From contig CABMJJ010000011.1 in the NCBI GenBank assembly GCA_902386555.1, forward strand, positions 1 to 64,000: DNA of 64,000 nucleotides, written 5' to 3'. Of the stretch, positions 35,388-43,526 are shown one piece after another. Below the pieces are notes generated by a model that saw only the letters and a list, made by a program, of their open reading frames with translations, was not told the origin of the DNA and ran no database searches. Every line of letters begins with the position of its first letter. Position 1 is the stretch's first letter. The stretch comes from Candidatus Bilamarchaeum dharawalense (lineage in GTDB: Archaea > Micrarchaeota > Micrarchaeia > Anstonellales > Bilamarchaeaceae). The position numbers and the translations under genes were made by a program.

Positions 35388-35490
35388 ATTTATATATATT
35401 ACCAGTCTTAAAAATTATAGTTATGCTCGTTTTGAGTGCATGGGAGGATAACTGGTCGCCTTGCCAGCGCAGCGATGCGCTGGCCTAATT
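35388..35490 (+). ncRNA. Candidate small transcript: TATA box plus stable hairpin
   Basis: TTTATATATATT at 35390-35401 is one of the strongest TATA boxes in the window. About 23 bases later begins a G-rich stretch leading to a perfect 9-bp hairpin (arm GCCAGCGCA, loop GCGA, 35469-35490), then T-rich sequence. The gene at 35542 has its own TATA box (TTATAAAATTTAG, ~20 bases before its ATG), so the first promoter probably drives something separate. A 21-codon frame starting at 35424 also fits. I do not see C/D-box motifs. Confidence 0.35.
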
Positions 35491-35541
35491 TTCACTGGTC
35501 TTTAGCTTAGCTCTTATAAAATTTAGTTACCCTATAATCTA

Positions 35542-35916
35542 ATGGAAAAATTTATTCTTGCACTTCTTTGGGATGATGGAGATAGATGGGGGATCCAGTA
35601 TTTCAAAGTAGATGCCACGGATGTTGAAGATGCAAAGACAGTTGCTGCCCAGATCATTGTTTCCGAAGTTTACCGCTTCTATGATGTTGCGTATATCCTT
35701 TCAAAAGACAATGCATACCTATTCTCAGGGTCCTATAGTGGACCCGAATTCAAAAAAAGAAAAGAAATTAGAATTTCAGAAAAGGAACAGATGGAATATC
35801 GCAAAAATATAGAAAAGCTGAAACAGGATAGAGAAAAAATAAAAAAACAGCTTGAAAAAAGATTGGGTAACGTATTTGATGAAAAAAATTACATTGGACC
35901 GGTTTTGAGTGATTAA
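35542..35916 (+). CDS. Hypothetical protein, 124 aa
   Basis: Not recognised. The first ~75 residues look like a small alpha/beta domain ('FILALLWDDGDRWGIQYFKV'). The C-terminal ~45 are a Lys/Glu-rich charged helix, probably a coiled coil. No Cys, signal peptide or membrane segment. A TATA box ~20 bases upstream implies a leaderless message. The stop is immediately followed by the ATG of the cupin gene, so the two are coupled. Confidence 0.68.
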   Translation: MEKFILALLWDDGDRWGIQYFKVDATDVEDAKTVAAQIIVSEVYRFYDVAYILSKDNAYLFSGSYSGPEFKKRKEIRISEKEQMEYRKNIEKLKQDREKIKKQLEKRLGNVFDEKNYIGPVLSD

Positions 35917-36282
35917 ATGAAATATAAAACTAGCCTAGGTGAGTGCGTTGAATTTATTGCAGGGGATAGTTCACGCCTTAGAGAGATATTACACCCTGCT
36001 AAACAGAAGATTAAACTGAGGTATTCTCTAGCCCATTTCAGAGTAGCCCCAGGACAAAAAACAGCAAAGCATGCATTGAAAACAAGCGAAGTTTATTTCC
36101 TACTCTCGGGTAGAGGAAAAATGCACATTAGCAATGAGGAATTCGAAGTGGAAGCCAATGATACGATTTACATTCCTCCCGGAGAAGTTCAGTATATTGA
36201 AAATGTTTCTAAAGAAGAACTGGTAGCATTATGCATAGTTGATCCGGCCTGGAAAAAAGAGGATGAAATTATTTACGAATAG
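35917..36282 (+). CDS. Cupin-fold protein
   Basis: Single-domain cupin, 121 aa. The first cupin motif is seen as 'KHALKTSEVYFLLSGRGKMHI', with H, E and G in the usual order. The second is 'DTIYIPPGEVQYIEN', where the usual metal His is Gln. The metal site may therefore be incomplete. Such small cupins bind sugars or act as isomerases or regulators; the ligand here is unknown. It starts directly after the stop of the preceding gene and ends 16 bases before rtcA. Confidence 0.85.
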   Translation: MKYKTSLGECVEFIAGDSSRLREILHPAKQKIKLRYSLAHFRVAPGQKTAKHALKTSEVYFLLSGRGKMHISNEEFEVEANDTIYIPPGEVQYIENVSKEELVALCIVDPAWKKEDEIIYE

Positions 36283-36298
36283 CAAGAGGAAAGTTCAA

Positions 36299-37258
36299 AT
36301 GATTGAAATAGATGGCAGCTTCGGTGAATCTGGTGGTCAAATTATTAGAACATCCATGACACTCTCAGCCATAACAAAAAAACCAGTTAGAATTTTCAAC
36401 ATTAGAGCTGGACGATCAAATCCTGGACTCCAAATGCAGCATCTTACTGCAGTACGGGCAGTGAGAAATATCTGTCGTGGCAGTTTGGAGGGAGCAGAAC
36501 TCGAAAGTAGAGAATTGATTTTCCACCCAGGTGAAATTGTTGGAGGGCGATATGAATTTGATATCGGTACTGCAGGCTCAGTTACTCTGGTTGCCCAAAC
36601 ACTTATCCCGATTCTCCTAAATACCAGCAAGGAAAGCGAAATGAAAATAATCGGCGGAACCCATGTTTTGAAATCACCAGGATATGATTATTTTGAAAAA
36701 GTCTTTGTCCCGGCCATAGCCAAATTTGGAGCCATTGTTGAAACAAAAATGCTTAAACCAGGATATTTTCCAAAAGGAGGCGGGATAATAGATGTGAAGG
36801 TTGCACCGACAAAATTGCACGGGTGTAGTTCCTGGCAACAGAGCAATGAGACATTTGTTATGCTGCGCCTTTCAGATTTACCACTTCCCATTGCAATCAG
36901 AGAGAAGAAGATATTTGTCCAGAATGAAATTGAAAAAATATTTATTCGCCAGGACCAGGCCTACTCTCCTGGAAATGCAGTTACTGCCTGGCGAGGATAT
37001 AGGGGGGCCTATGTGGCCGGGGAAAGGGGAAAACGAGCAGAGGTAGTTGCCCAGGAAGTATTGGATATGTTAAACTCGGAAAAAGATGATGTGGATCTTC
37101 ATCTTGCTGACCAACTTCTTATTTATGCAGCATTGGCAGAAGGACAAACAGCATATAAAACAAGTAAGATAAGCGACCATCTCAGGACAAATGCTGCCAT
37201 AATCACAAAATTTATTGAGAGGGAAATAAAAATTAAAGATAATGAAATTATTTGCTAA
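36299..37258 (+). CDS. rtcA: RNA 3'-terminal phosphate cyclase
   Basis: Converts RNA 3'-phosphate ends to 2',3'-cyclic phosphates using ATP. The family start 'MIEIDGSFGESGGQIIRTSM' is complete, followed by 'IFNIRAGRSNPGLQMQHLTAV' and the C-terminal 'HLADQLLIYAALAEG' containing the His nucleophile (HLADQ). Length 319 aa fits the family. I start at 36299, preceded by a purine-rich GAGGAAAG. An earlier in-frame ATG at 36239 would overlap the cupin gene. An RNA-end role fits the nearby LigT, RNase Z and intron-bearing tRNAs in the window. Confidence 0.95.
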   Translation: MIEIDGSFGESGGQIIRTSMTLSAITKKPVRIFNIRAGRSNPGLQMQHLTAVRAVRNICRGSLEGAELESRELIFHPGEIVGGRYEFDIGTAGSVTLVAQTLIPILLNTSKESEMKIIGGTHVLKSPGYDYFEKVFVPAIAKFGAIVETKMLKPGYFPKGGGIIDVKVAPTKLHGCSSWQQSNETFVMLRLSDLPLPIAIREKKIFVQNEIEKIFIRQDQAYSPGNAVTAWRGYRGAYVAGERGKRAEVVAQEVLDMLNSEKDDVDLHLADQLLIYAALAEGQTAYKTSKISDHLRTNAAIITKFIEREIKIKDNEIIC

Positions 37259-37817
37259 TCGGAGTTACATCTAGGATGGTTCCATTTCGGTGGATATCCA
37301 CTACATAGGAATAGGTTGCTGTTTGGGAATCCCAGGATACTTCCCAGGAATCGGATTTTTCTTTAACAGTGGGCATTGCATTGGTATTACTGAGAATATA
37401 GTTGCTAATGTCTCCAGTTCCAGGAAGTGTGTGCGAAGCGATTATTGCCTCTTCTGGAAATGCAATGGTGCAAAGCCCAACAACACAAACCACACAATTA
37501 CTTGTAATAACTTCTGGTGTTTGTGGTACAAAATTCTGGGCAGGGTAGTTATAGAATATGTGGGTACGCTCAGGACAGGGAGTATCAGCTCCGAGAGTAA
37601 CCTTGGCCTTGACTTCAAGATATTTGCCCGACTCCATGGGTGTCATGGTCATTATGTCTATGTCTGCAGTTGGATATTTAGATCGAAGATCTTCTCGAAC
37701 AAACTTACTTGCATCTGATTCAAATACACCAACTTGAAAAAATTCAACTAATTTTACAAGTACAGCAATAATAAGCAGAAGAAAGATAATCAATAGAACT
37801 TCGCGTCGAATCTCCAT
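37248..37817 (-). CDS. Membrane-anchored hypothetical protein
   Basis: 189 aa. One N-terminal hydrophobic helix (residues ~8-28, 'LLIIFLLLIIAVLVKLVEFF') anchors a soluble domain, probably outside, which contains four Cys in the 80-125 region. The last third ('SWEVSWDSQTATYSYVVDI') recalls a PepSY-like beta unit, but weakly. It is the last gene of the HAM1-S15-S3Ae-NAC run on this strand. Its stop overlaps the end of rtcA by 11 bases. Confidence 0.68.
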   Translation of the reverse strand: MEIRREVLLIIFLLLIIAVLVKLVEFFQVGVFESDASKFVREDLRSKYPTADIDIMTMTPMESGKYLEVKAKVTLGADTPCPERTHIFYNYPAQNFVPQTPEVITSNCVVCVVGLCTIAFPEEAIIASHTLPGTGDISNYILSNTNAMPTVKEKSDSWEVSWDSQTATYSYVVDIHRNGTILDVTPISK

Positions 37818-37841
37818 AAGATCCTAACCCACCTAAGATTT

Positions 37842-38195
37842 TTATTCCTTGCCTAGTGAAAGAATTGCTTCAGCAATGTCTCCCTTGGATTTTTCAAGTG
37901 CATCCTTCGCAGCATCTTCGGAACAACCCGTTTGTTCCATGACCATTTTGATGTCATCACTGCTGGTCTTTTCCTCAGTTCTGACTGTGCCACTTATTTG
38001 AAAGGATTTTTGCCCTTGCATGGTAATTTGCACAACCTGTGGGTTCTCGATTATGATTGCACCAGAAGAAGTTTCGATGGTAACTTTTGATGATTGAATA
38101 TCTTCGCTCTTGATGCCCATCTGCTTCATCATGGCTTGCATCTTTTTTGGATCCAGTCCGCCAGGCATCATATCAAAACCCGCCCCCATAATCAC
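37842..38195 (-). CDS. nac: Nascent polypeptide-associated complex protein (NAC alpha)
   Basis: Ribosome-associated chaperone that meets nascent chains at the exit tunnel. The N-terminal 'MMPGGLDPKKMQAMMKQMGI' is the archaeal NAC opening, followed by the NAC beta-barrel (residues ~35-70) and a C-terminal UBA domain ('TGCSEDAAKDALEKSKGDIA'). The family usually starts at the MMPGG Met (38171), so the eight residues before it may not be translated. It lies in the ribosomal gene run. Confidence 0.93.
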   Translation of the reverse strand: MIMGAGFDMMPGGLDPKKMQAMMKQMGIKSEDIQSSKVTIETSSGAIIIENPQVVQITMQGQKSFQISGTVRTEEKTSSDDIKMVMEQTGCSEDAAKDALEKSKGDIAEAILSLGKE

Positions 38196-38237
38196 AATGG
38201 AGTTGTGTACCCCATCGCGCGTTACAAAAAGTTTTAG

Positions 38238-38260
38238 GGCGCCTTTTACTAAAAGGCGCT
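38238..38260. repeat. Perfect hairpin after the S3Ae gene
   Basis: Arm GCGCCTTTT (38239-38247), loop ACT, arm AAAAGGCGC (38251-38259); a G-T pair extends it to 10 bp. It overlaps the last base of the S3Ae stop codon. It may act as a terminator or processing site between S3Ae and NAC, and it belongs to the same hairpin format found inside the tRNA introns. Confidence 0.7.
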
Positions 38261-38855
38261 ACTTGAAGATTTCGCCTCGTTCTGATTTGCGAACTTCAAC
38301 TCTTTTCATTTTAGTTATTTGTTTGAGTCGGTTGAATATCTTCGAGGATAATCTTCCATAGATAACATCCTGGATAATTTCATCGAAATTTTTCTCAGCA
38401 ACTGCACCCTTACATTCGTCCACAATTAGAGTTCTTAGATTTCTTTTTGTGTTTTCACTTACGCGTGCACCAGTTACTGCGATGATCTTTAATCGTAATT
38501 GTTCGTTATCCTTGGTTTTCTCATCAACAACCTGGTGGATAAGAGACTTACCTCGCCTGGCAAAAGTTCTGATGAATGAGGGTAAAATTTCATGACCAAG
38601 CAATGTGGTGTTTGCATCATTGCCAGTAACATCTTTGATTCTGAATCGTAGGGCAGTGAACATTGCCATCTGAGACCCTCCGCCAGTCATACCAAGTTCC
38701 ATCAAACTTGCTTTCACCACACGGTTAACAAGTAGGTTTTCCTCAGCTGCAACTACTTCGCAGATTTCTCGCGATTCGAACATTGCCGGAGCTTTTACAG
38801 AATACCATTTTTTTGCTTTCCATTTATCAACAACTTTAACTTTTTTACCTGCCAC
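38259..38855 (-). CDS. rps3ae: Ribosomal protein S3Ae (eS1)
   Basis: Small-subunit protein of archaea and eukaryotes. The opening 'KKVKVVDKWKAKKWYSVKAP' is diagnostic, followed by 'FRIKDVTGNDANTTLLGHE', 'RRGKSLIHQV' and the terminal 'GRLSSKIFNRLKQITKMKR'. Length 198 aa is normal. It sits 12 bases after S15. Confidence 0.96.
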   Translation of the reverse strand: MAGKKVKVVDKWKAKKWYSVKAPAMFESREICEVVAAEENLLVNRVVKASLMELGMTGGGSQMAMFTALRFRIKDVTGNDANTTLLGHEILPSFIRTFARRGKSLIHQVVDEKTKDNEQLRLKIIAVTGARVSENTKRNLRTLIVDECKGAVAEKNFDEIIQDVIYGRLSSKIFNRLKQITKMKRVEVRKSERGEIFK

Positions 38856-38867
38856 TCAGAATCACCA

Positions 38868-39323
38868 TCACTTTACTAATAATGCTACTTTTTCACGGTC
38901 ATATTTCCAACCACTTGGAAGCATGCCTTTGGATGAATAGTATTTAGCCAATCTGTGTATTTTTGACTCAACATGACCAAGTTTAACTGTATTGGCCGTG
39001 TCGTTTTTAGAGGCTTTGATATGATTTGTCATGCGAACTGCTTTTTTGATTAAATTAAGAAGGTCATCTGGATATTCGCCGAGAGCATTTTCTTTCTTTA
39101 GGAATGCTTTAAGTGACATGCCTAGAACACCACGCAGATTAGCAACAGAATGCTGATCACGTAGGATAATTCCAATTTTTGTTGGTGGAACCCCTTCCTT
39201 AGCCATCTTCAAAATATTTTCCTTAATCTCGGCTGGTTTAAGTGTTGACCAGGTTGGAGCTGCTTTGCTCTTTGGTCTTTTTGTACCAGCTTTTCCTTTC
39301 TTTTTTGAATGTAATCGAGCCAT
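38868..39323 (-). CDS. rps15: Ribosomal protein S15 (uS15), archaeal type
   Basis: Binds 16S rRNA helix 22 in the small subunit. The archaeal/eukaryal N-terminal extension 'MARLHSKKKGKAGTKRPKSK' is followed by the four-helix S15 core, ending 'KLGHVESKIHRLAKYY'. At 151 aa it matches archaeal forms. It lies between the HAM1 pyrophosphatase and S3Ae genes. Confidence 0.96.
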   Translation of the reverse strand: MARLHSKKKGKAGTKRPKSKAAPTWSTLKPAEIKENILKMAKEGVPPTKIGIILRDQHSVANLRGVLGMSLKAFLKKENALGEYPDDLLNLIKKAVRMTNHIKASKNDTANTVKLGHVESKIHRLAKYYSSKGMLPSGWKYDREKVALLVK

Positions 39324-39341
39324 TTTTTCACCGTTAAGAAT

Positions 39342-39911
39342 TCATCTTCTACTGGTTAGAGTTTTAGAGAATTCTAAAAGAGATTTATATCTATGTGATA
39401 GCTTGTTTTTTAAGGTTATGCTTTCAGCGAACGTCTGATCATGGCCATCAGGTACGAATAGGGGGTCATAACCAAAACCCTCACTGCCACGTCCTTCAAG
39501 AGAAATCTGGCCTGAACATTTACCGCTAAATGTCGATATGTGGGAGGTATCTCGCTTATAGGCGATATATGTTTCGAAATAGGCACTTCGGTTGTTCACA
39601 CCCTGCATGAGTTTCAGAATGCCCTCCAAACCGATTTTTTTAAGTGTCCAGGCTGAAAATGTTCCTGGAAAACCATTTAGAGAATCGATAAAAAGACCAG
39701 TATCCTCAACGAAGACAGGTTGTCTGCATTGTTTGAAGGCAGCAGTGGCTGCTTCACGGGCAATCTCTTCAAGACTATCAGATCGGATTTCACGATGAAC
39801 AAATGGAAAATGTTTTACGGTTATTCCAACAGTCCCAAGAACCTTCTTAGCTTCTTCAACTTTATGCTTATTGCTTGTGGCAAAATAAACTTCCAGTGAA
39901 TCACCCTGCAC
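39342..39911 (-). CDS. XTP/dITP pyrophosphatase (HAM1/RdgB family)
   Basis: Removes deaminated purine nucleotides (ITP, XTP) from the pool. Visible motifs are 'FATSNKHKVEEAKKVLG', 'SLEEIAREAATAAF', 'VFVEDTGLFIDSLNGFPG' and 'GSEGFGYDPLFVPDG'. At 189 aa it is complete. It is the first gene of the run to S15, S3Ae and NAC, a neighbourhood common in archaea. Confidence 0.95.
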   Translation of the reverse strand: MQGDSLEVYFATSNKHKVEEAKKVLGTVGITVKHFPFVHREIRSDSLEEIAREAATAAFKQCRQPVFVEDTGLFIDSLNGFPGTFSAWTLKKIGLEGILKLMQGVNNRSAYFETYIAYKRDTSHISTFSGKCSGQISLEGRGSEGFGYDPLFVPDGHDQTFAESITLKNKLSHRYKSLLEFSKTLTSRR

Positions 39912-39951
39912 AGTAGATTAGGAGTAAATGATTTATGTTCTTTTGCAGGAT

Positions 39952-40092
39952 TTACAATTTGCAATATTTATTATAAAATTCATCATCCTCATAGGTTACC
40001 ATCCTGCAGTCCTTGCATTTAAGTTTCCTCCCTCTATCATCCACCCCGTAGGGTTGATCATCTAAATAAAGCCAATTGTGTTGATCTCCCAT
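39952..40092 (-). CDS. Small CxxC protein, 46 aa
   Basis: A 46-codon frame begins MGDQHNWLYLDDQPYGVDDR and contains CKDC plus one more Cys near the end, a half zinc-ribbon layout. GGTGATG lies eight bases before the ATG, a good SD. It fills the otherwise empty gap between HAM1 and the Lrp gene. The third Cys with no partner leaves the metal site incomplete. Existence is supported by frame, SD and composition only. Confidence 0.45.
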   Translation of the reverse strand: MGDQHNWLYLDDQPYGVDDRGRKLKCKDCRMVTYEDDEFYNKYCKL

Positions 40093-40151
40093 AACCCATC
40101 ACCGGGTTTAGTGCTGCAGGACCTTTATTTTAATCTAACTCCGAATTTTCT

Positions 40152-40205
40152 GAGTAAATACTCAAAAATATGCTAGATTTTAAAAGATATTGGAGTAAAT
40201 ACTCC
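40152..40205 (+). promoter_or_regulatory. Twin palindromic operators and TATA of the Lrp-type gene
   Basis: The 12-bp palindrome GAGTAAATACTC occurs at 40152-40163 and again at 40193-40204, the second extended to 14 bp. The centres are 41 bases apart, about four helical turns, so a dimer or octamer would meet both on one face. A TATA-like GATTTTAAAAG lies between them. The second copy is 13 bases before the ATG. This is a clear autoregulation layout. Confidence 0.78.
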
Positions 40206-40218
40206 ATAAATTGAGAAA

Positions 40219-40665
40219 ATGACGAGCGAAAATTTGGATGATAAGGACATTCTACTGATTGAAGAGCTCAGCAAAGATGCAAAGCTCTCAGAACAAAAAT
40301 TGGCAAGGAAGACCGGCATAGCTATGACCACCGTGCACAACCACCTGAGGAAACTGCGCGAGCTTGGCGTAATAAAAAGATATACTCTCCGCCTAGATTA
40401 TACCAAGCTTGGCAGACCTCTCGTGGCCTATGTTTTAGTTAAAGCCATGCCAGGAGTAAGCCAAAAGGAAATATTGGAGCAGATAGCAAAGATACCGCGT
40501 GTCTGTGAAGTGGCCATGATAACCGGGGAGTTTGATATTATATTCAAAGCACGGGTGGCTTCCATGACCGAGTTGAATGAAATAGTAGTTCAAAAATTAA
40601 GGATGCAAAAAAATATTGGAGACACTCGCACCATGATTAGTTATGAGACAATAGAAATAGATTAA
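40219..40665 (+). CDS. Lrp/AsnC-family transcriptional regulator
   Basis: 148 aa. An N-terminal winged HTH ('DILLIEELSKDAKLSEQKLARKTGIAMTTVHNHLRKL') is followed by the RAM/ACT-like effector domain ('VAYVLVKAMPGVSQKEILEQIAKIPRVCEVAMITGEFDII'). The family forms dimers or octamers and senses amino acids. Two identical palindromes in its promoter indicate self-regulation. It is followed after two bases by an orphan gene, probably co-transcribed. Confidence 0.95.
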   Translation: MTSENLDDKDILLIEELSKDAKLSEQKLARKTGIAMTTVHNHLRKLRELGVIKRYTLRLDYTKLGRPLVAYVLVKAMPGVSQKEILEQIAKIPRVCEVAMITGEFDIIFKARVASMTELNEIVVQKLRMQKNIGDTRTMISYETIEID

Positions 40666-40667
40666 AG

Positions 40668-41513
40668 ATGGCAACTCCAAAGAACAGAACGGTGACGCTT
40701 ATGAAAAATGATAGATCAAAGAAAAAAGAGGAAAAATTAGAACCGCCAACAAAACAGATAACATTGGATGTGCCCCTGCCTACAACACAGGCACAACCAC
40801 CCCAGACCCAATCTCAAAAACCTCCACTTACTCCAGAACAGCTCAAAGCCCAGGAAGAGATGAATGCCACAGTTAAGGAGATAGAAAATGCCATGTATGC
40901 ACTTAGATTCTATCCTGTTGCTGCAAATGAAGAAGCAAAAAATAAGGCAGTTGAAAAATTAGATGAAATTTATTCCAAAGGTAATGAGACAATAAAACAG
41001 CTTATGCTCTACATGATTCATGAGAATTTGGCTGCAAGTTCCGATTTGAAAATAATGCACACCTATGATTATTTCAAAATGAAAAATCCTACCCTAGATC
41101 CAGGCCAAACAAGAATCAATGTTTATCGTGCAATGTTTAACTATCATACTTCAATAGAAGGATTGGTAGAGATGGTCAACCTATTGGGTAGGATGCAGGG
41201 CGATGATGCTGCGAAATTATTGACCTACCACTTTTCTCATTTGTGTGCCTATGAGAGTGAAGCAAATCACATGATTAGGGCATCGATTTTGGAAGCTCTT
41301 GGTAATTCGGAATCGTTGTATGCACTCAGAGCGCTTTTGAATTATGCAAAGTACAATGACAATGATAGAACCTTTGGTAGGGTAGTTAGTGCCTTGATTC
41401 TATGGGATAAGAAAATGGATAAAACAAAAATGACTGACCATGAAAAACAAGCAGTTCGAACAAAAATGAAAGAGTATATGAACCGGGATCAGAGCGAAAA
41501 TCACTATGGCTGA
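40668..41513 (+). CDS. Helical repeat protein downstream of Lrp
   Basis: 281 aa, not recognised. Residues 1-65 are a basic, then Pro/Gln-rich disordered segment. From ~65 onwards it is all-helical with HEAT-like pairs ('IKQLMLYMIHENLAASSDL', 'IRASILEALGNSESLYALRA LL'). No signal or membrane segment. It begins two bases after the Lrp stop, implying a common transcript and autoregulated expression. It may be a regulator partner (inference). Confidence 0.7.
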   Translation: MATPKNRTVTLMKNDRSKKKEEKLEPPTKQITLDVPLPTTQAQPPQTQSQKPPLTPEQLKAQEEMNATVKEIENAMYALRFYPVAANEEAKNKAVEKLDEIYSKGNETIKQLMLYMIHENLAASSDLKIMHTYDYFKMKNPTLDPGQTRINVYRAMFNYHTSIEGLVEMVNLLGRMQGDDAAKLLTYHFSHLCAYESEANHMIRASILEALGNSESLYALRALLNYAKYNDNDRTFGRVVSALILWDKKMDKTKMTDHEKQAVRTKMKEYMNRDQSENHYG

Positions 41514-41561
41514 TAACAGGTTAGTTATTTCACAATCAGTTTTAGTCAGATATGAGATGGA

Positions 41562-42557
41562 TTAGGAGTGGGAAAATTCTAGTTGCGTCTTGCACTGTGC
41601 ATCTTCTTTTAGATATCCAGAAATGAACAGTTTAAAGTAGCCGAGATATGGTATGCGCAGAATGACCTTACCTCTTGATCGATCCTGGGGTATGGGACTG
41701 TTACCCAGTTTATTAGTATAATCATAAACCTGAAGATCAAGAATAGGATTGTTATCACCGCGAGTGAGATAATAGGATTTGCCATCCACATTAATTTTGA
41801 AAAATGCCCGGTGAACAATATCTCCAATCAAAGAATAGATATCACCAACAGGAGGCTGGTAAACAATAACATCATTGGAAAAATTAGTTAGGTATTCAGT
41901 ACCCTTGAACGTAACTGACTTTAAACACGGTTCGTATTTTTTAGTACCGTTGGAATAGGTTAATGAACAGCGTTCGTATTTATAGGTAAAAACACCTTTT
42001 GTCTCAATTAGATTTTCAGGATGTTCAACAAAAAAATTGCACATACCATTCCCATCATGCTGAACACAATAGGAAAATATGGAACCAGGAATGGTAATAT
42101 TTTTATTATCGTAAAATATGGTGGCATCTTGAGTAAGAGAATTTAGTTCGCTTTGACTCATATTAATTTCATGGGCACTAACAGGTGCACCCTGCACAAC
42201 AACAAAATCCCCTCTTTGAAGATTGGGGAGCATACTACAGGAAACAACACCAGAAATTGGTGAACTGGTATTAAGAACAAAGGAAAGACCAAACCAGATG
42301 GCAACTGCGATAGCCAGAGCAATTATGGTATCTACTATTTCATGCTTCCAGCCATGTTTTTGAGCACCTTGTTTGACTTCCATTCCTACAAAAGCAACAA
42401 TTTCAATGACAACCAGTATGGCAATTAAAATCGGGATAAAGTTAAGAGAACCATCCCTGAACAAAAAGTTGGTAATAAGAAAAAGTGCCAATGTGGCAAA
42501 GAGTACGACAATTTGAAATTTAGATTTCTTCAAACTGTCCTTGATTTTTTTAAGCAT
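41562..42557 (-). CDS. Signal peptidase I, archaeal Ser-His-Asp type, enlarged
   Basis: Cleaves signal peptides from exported proteins such as the S-layer protein. Three hydrophobic helices occupy residues ~13-31, ~38-58 and ~74-95. The catalytic Ser is S108 in 'SCSMLP'. The His lies in 'DIVHRAFF' and the Asp in 'TRGDNNP', as expected of archaeal Sec11-like enzymes. Between Ser and His is an unusually long (~120-residue) segment with five Cys, which could form extracellular disulfides. It is eight bases downstream of rpoL and probably in its operon. Confidence 0.88.
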   Translation of the reverse strand: MLKKIKDSLKKSKFQIVVLFATLALFLITNFLFRDGSLNFIPILIAILVVIEIVAFVGMEVKQGAQKHGWKHEIVDTIIALAIAVAIWFGLSFVLNTSSPISGVVSCSMLPNLQRGDFVVVQGAPVSAHEINMSQSELNSLTQDATIFYDNKNITIPGSIFSYCVQHDGNGMCNFFVEHPENLIETKGVFTYKYERCSLTYSNGTKKYEPCLKSVTFKGTEYLTNFSNDVIVYQPPVGDIYSLIGDIVHRAFFKINVDGKSYYLTRGDNNPILDLQVYDYTNKLGNSPIPQDRSRGKVILRIPYLGYFKLFISGYLKEDAQCKTQLEFSHS

Positions 42558-42565
42558 CGTACCAG

Positions 42566-42841
42566 CTATTTGACAATGTCAAGGAATTGTTTTTTGAAAT
42601 CAGAAACTTCATTCTTTATTTCATCAAGTTTTGCAAGTAGAAGCTTGCCCGGTTCACCTTTTTTTGTTCTAAGATAGATTTTAGGTGTTGCCGTTAACGG
42701 GTGTTCTACCTTGTAGGATGCGAATTCAACATCCTTGTCTTCATTTAGTTTCTCAACCAGAAGCTGAGCTAAAGACTGATCAAGATCCCCCAGGTCAAGT
42801 TCAATAATATTCTTTTCATTAACCAAAACTTTTACGTCCAT
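42566..42841 (-). CDS. rpoL: RNA polymerase subunit L (Rpb11-like)
   Basis: Pairs with subunit D in RNA polymerase assembly. From ATG 42841 it is 91 aa: 'MDVKVLVNEKNIIELDLGD', then 'EDKDVEFASYKVEHPLTATP' and 'IYLRTKKGEP', typical of RpoL. The frame continues upstream inside csl4, but that part is Csl4 read in another frame, so the short form is correct. AGGGG eight bases upstream is the SD. It overlaps the csl4 end by 23 bases, a common archaeal csl4-rpoL arrangement. Confidence 0.93.
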   Translation of the reverse strand: MDVKVLVNEKNIIELDLGDLDQSLAQLLVEKLNEDKDVEFASYKVEHPLTATPKIYLRTKKGEPGKLLLAKLDEIKNEVSDFKKQFLDIVK

Positions 42842-43526
42842 AAGAACCCCTATTATCATTTCTTCTTGGTGTACTATTGCCATATCTTGGCCGGTATTCT
42901 CCTCGGCCCTGTCCATATCCGCCCCTCTCTCCGCCATATTCGCGCCTGTTAAAGCGTTCCCTTTGAGGGGGTGGAGCTTCACCTTCAGCAAGTGGAATTT
43001 TTTTGTAATCTTTCCAACCACAGATTCCACAGATGAAAACTTTTTCTTTTAGATTCATCTTCTGCCTACAACGTGGGCAGAATGCACAAACAACACCACA
43101 ATCATTATCCAACATGCTTATATCTATGCCGGATTTCATAATTTTTTGAACTTTGGCTTTGATTATGTCGCCAATTCTAACTTCGTCTCTTACTTCACGA
43201 ACGAAATCATTTTTTATGGCAGTAACGGGCAGAACAGCGTCAAAAGAAACACCACGACCATTACCTTCAACTTCAGCAGACGCAACACAGGTACCAATTG
43301 CCTTGTTTGGACTGACTTTGATCAAAAGGCAGTAGACTATGTCGCCAATTGCAGGTGTTTTGAGTTTTCTTCCTCTTGTTTGAACTGATGCGTGTCCAGG
43401 TGAGGTTTTATTCTCCCCGACGGCCGCAGCGTACACTTCATCCTTTTCCGAATATGTATTCTCACCGGGTTCAGCCTCTTCAGCGCTTGAGAGATGATCA
43501 CCGGGTAGAACTAGCTTCTTTTCCAT
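42819..43526 (-). CDS. csl4: Exosome RNA-binding subunit Csl4 with RG-rich tail
   Basis: Cap protein of the archaeal RNA exosome. The N-terminal domain starts 'KKLVLPGDHLSSAEEAEPGE', the S1 domain occupies ~60-140, and the C-terminal zinc ribbon has CAFCPRC and CGIC. Unlike most archaeal Csl4, the protein continues for ~45 residues of Arg/Gly/Tyr-rich sequence (GGERGGYGQGRGEYRPRYG), an RGG-type RNA-binding tail. SD AGAGGAT precedes the ATG. It overlaps rpoL. Confidence 0.94.
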   Translation of the reverse strand: MEKKLVLPGDHLSSAEEAEPGENTYSEKDEVYAAAVGENKTSPGHASVQTRGRKLKTPAIGDIVYCLLIKVSPNKAIGTCVASAEVEGNGRGVSFDAVLPVTAIKNDFVREVRDEVRIGDIIKAKVQKIMKSGIDISMLDNDCGVVCAFCPRCRQKMNLKEKVFICGICGWKDYKKIPLAEGEAPPPQRERFNRREYGGERGGYGQGRGEYRPRYGNSTPRRNDNRGSYGRKSFG

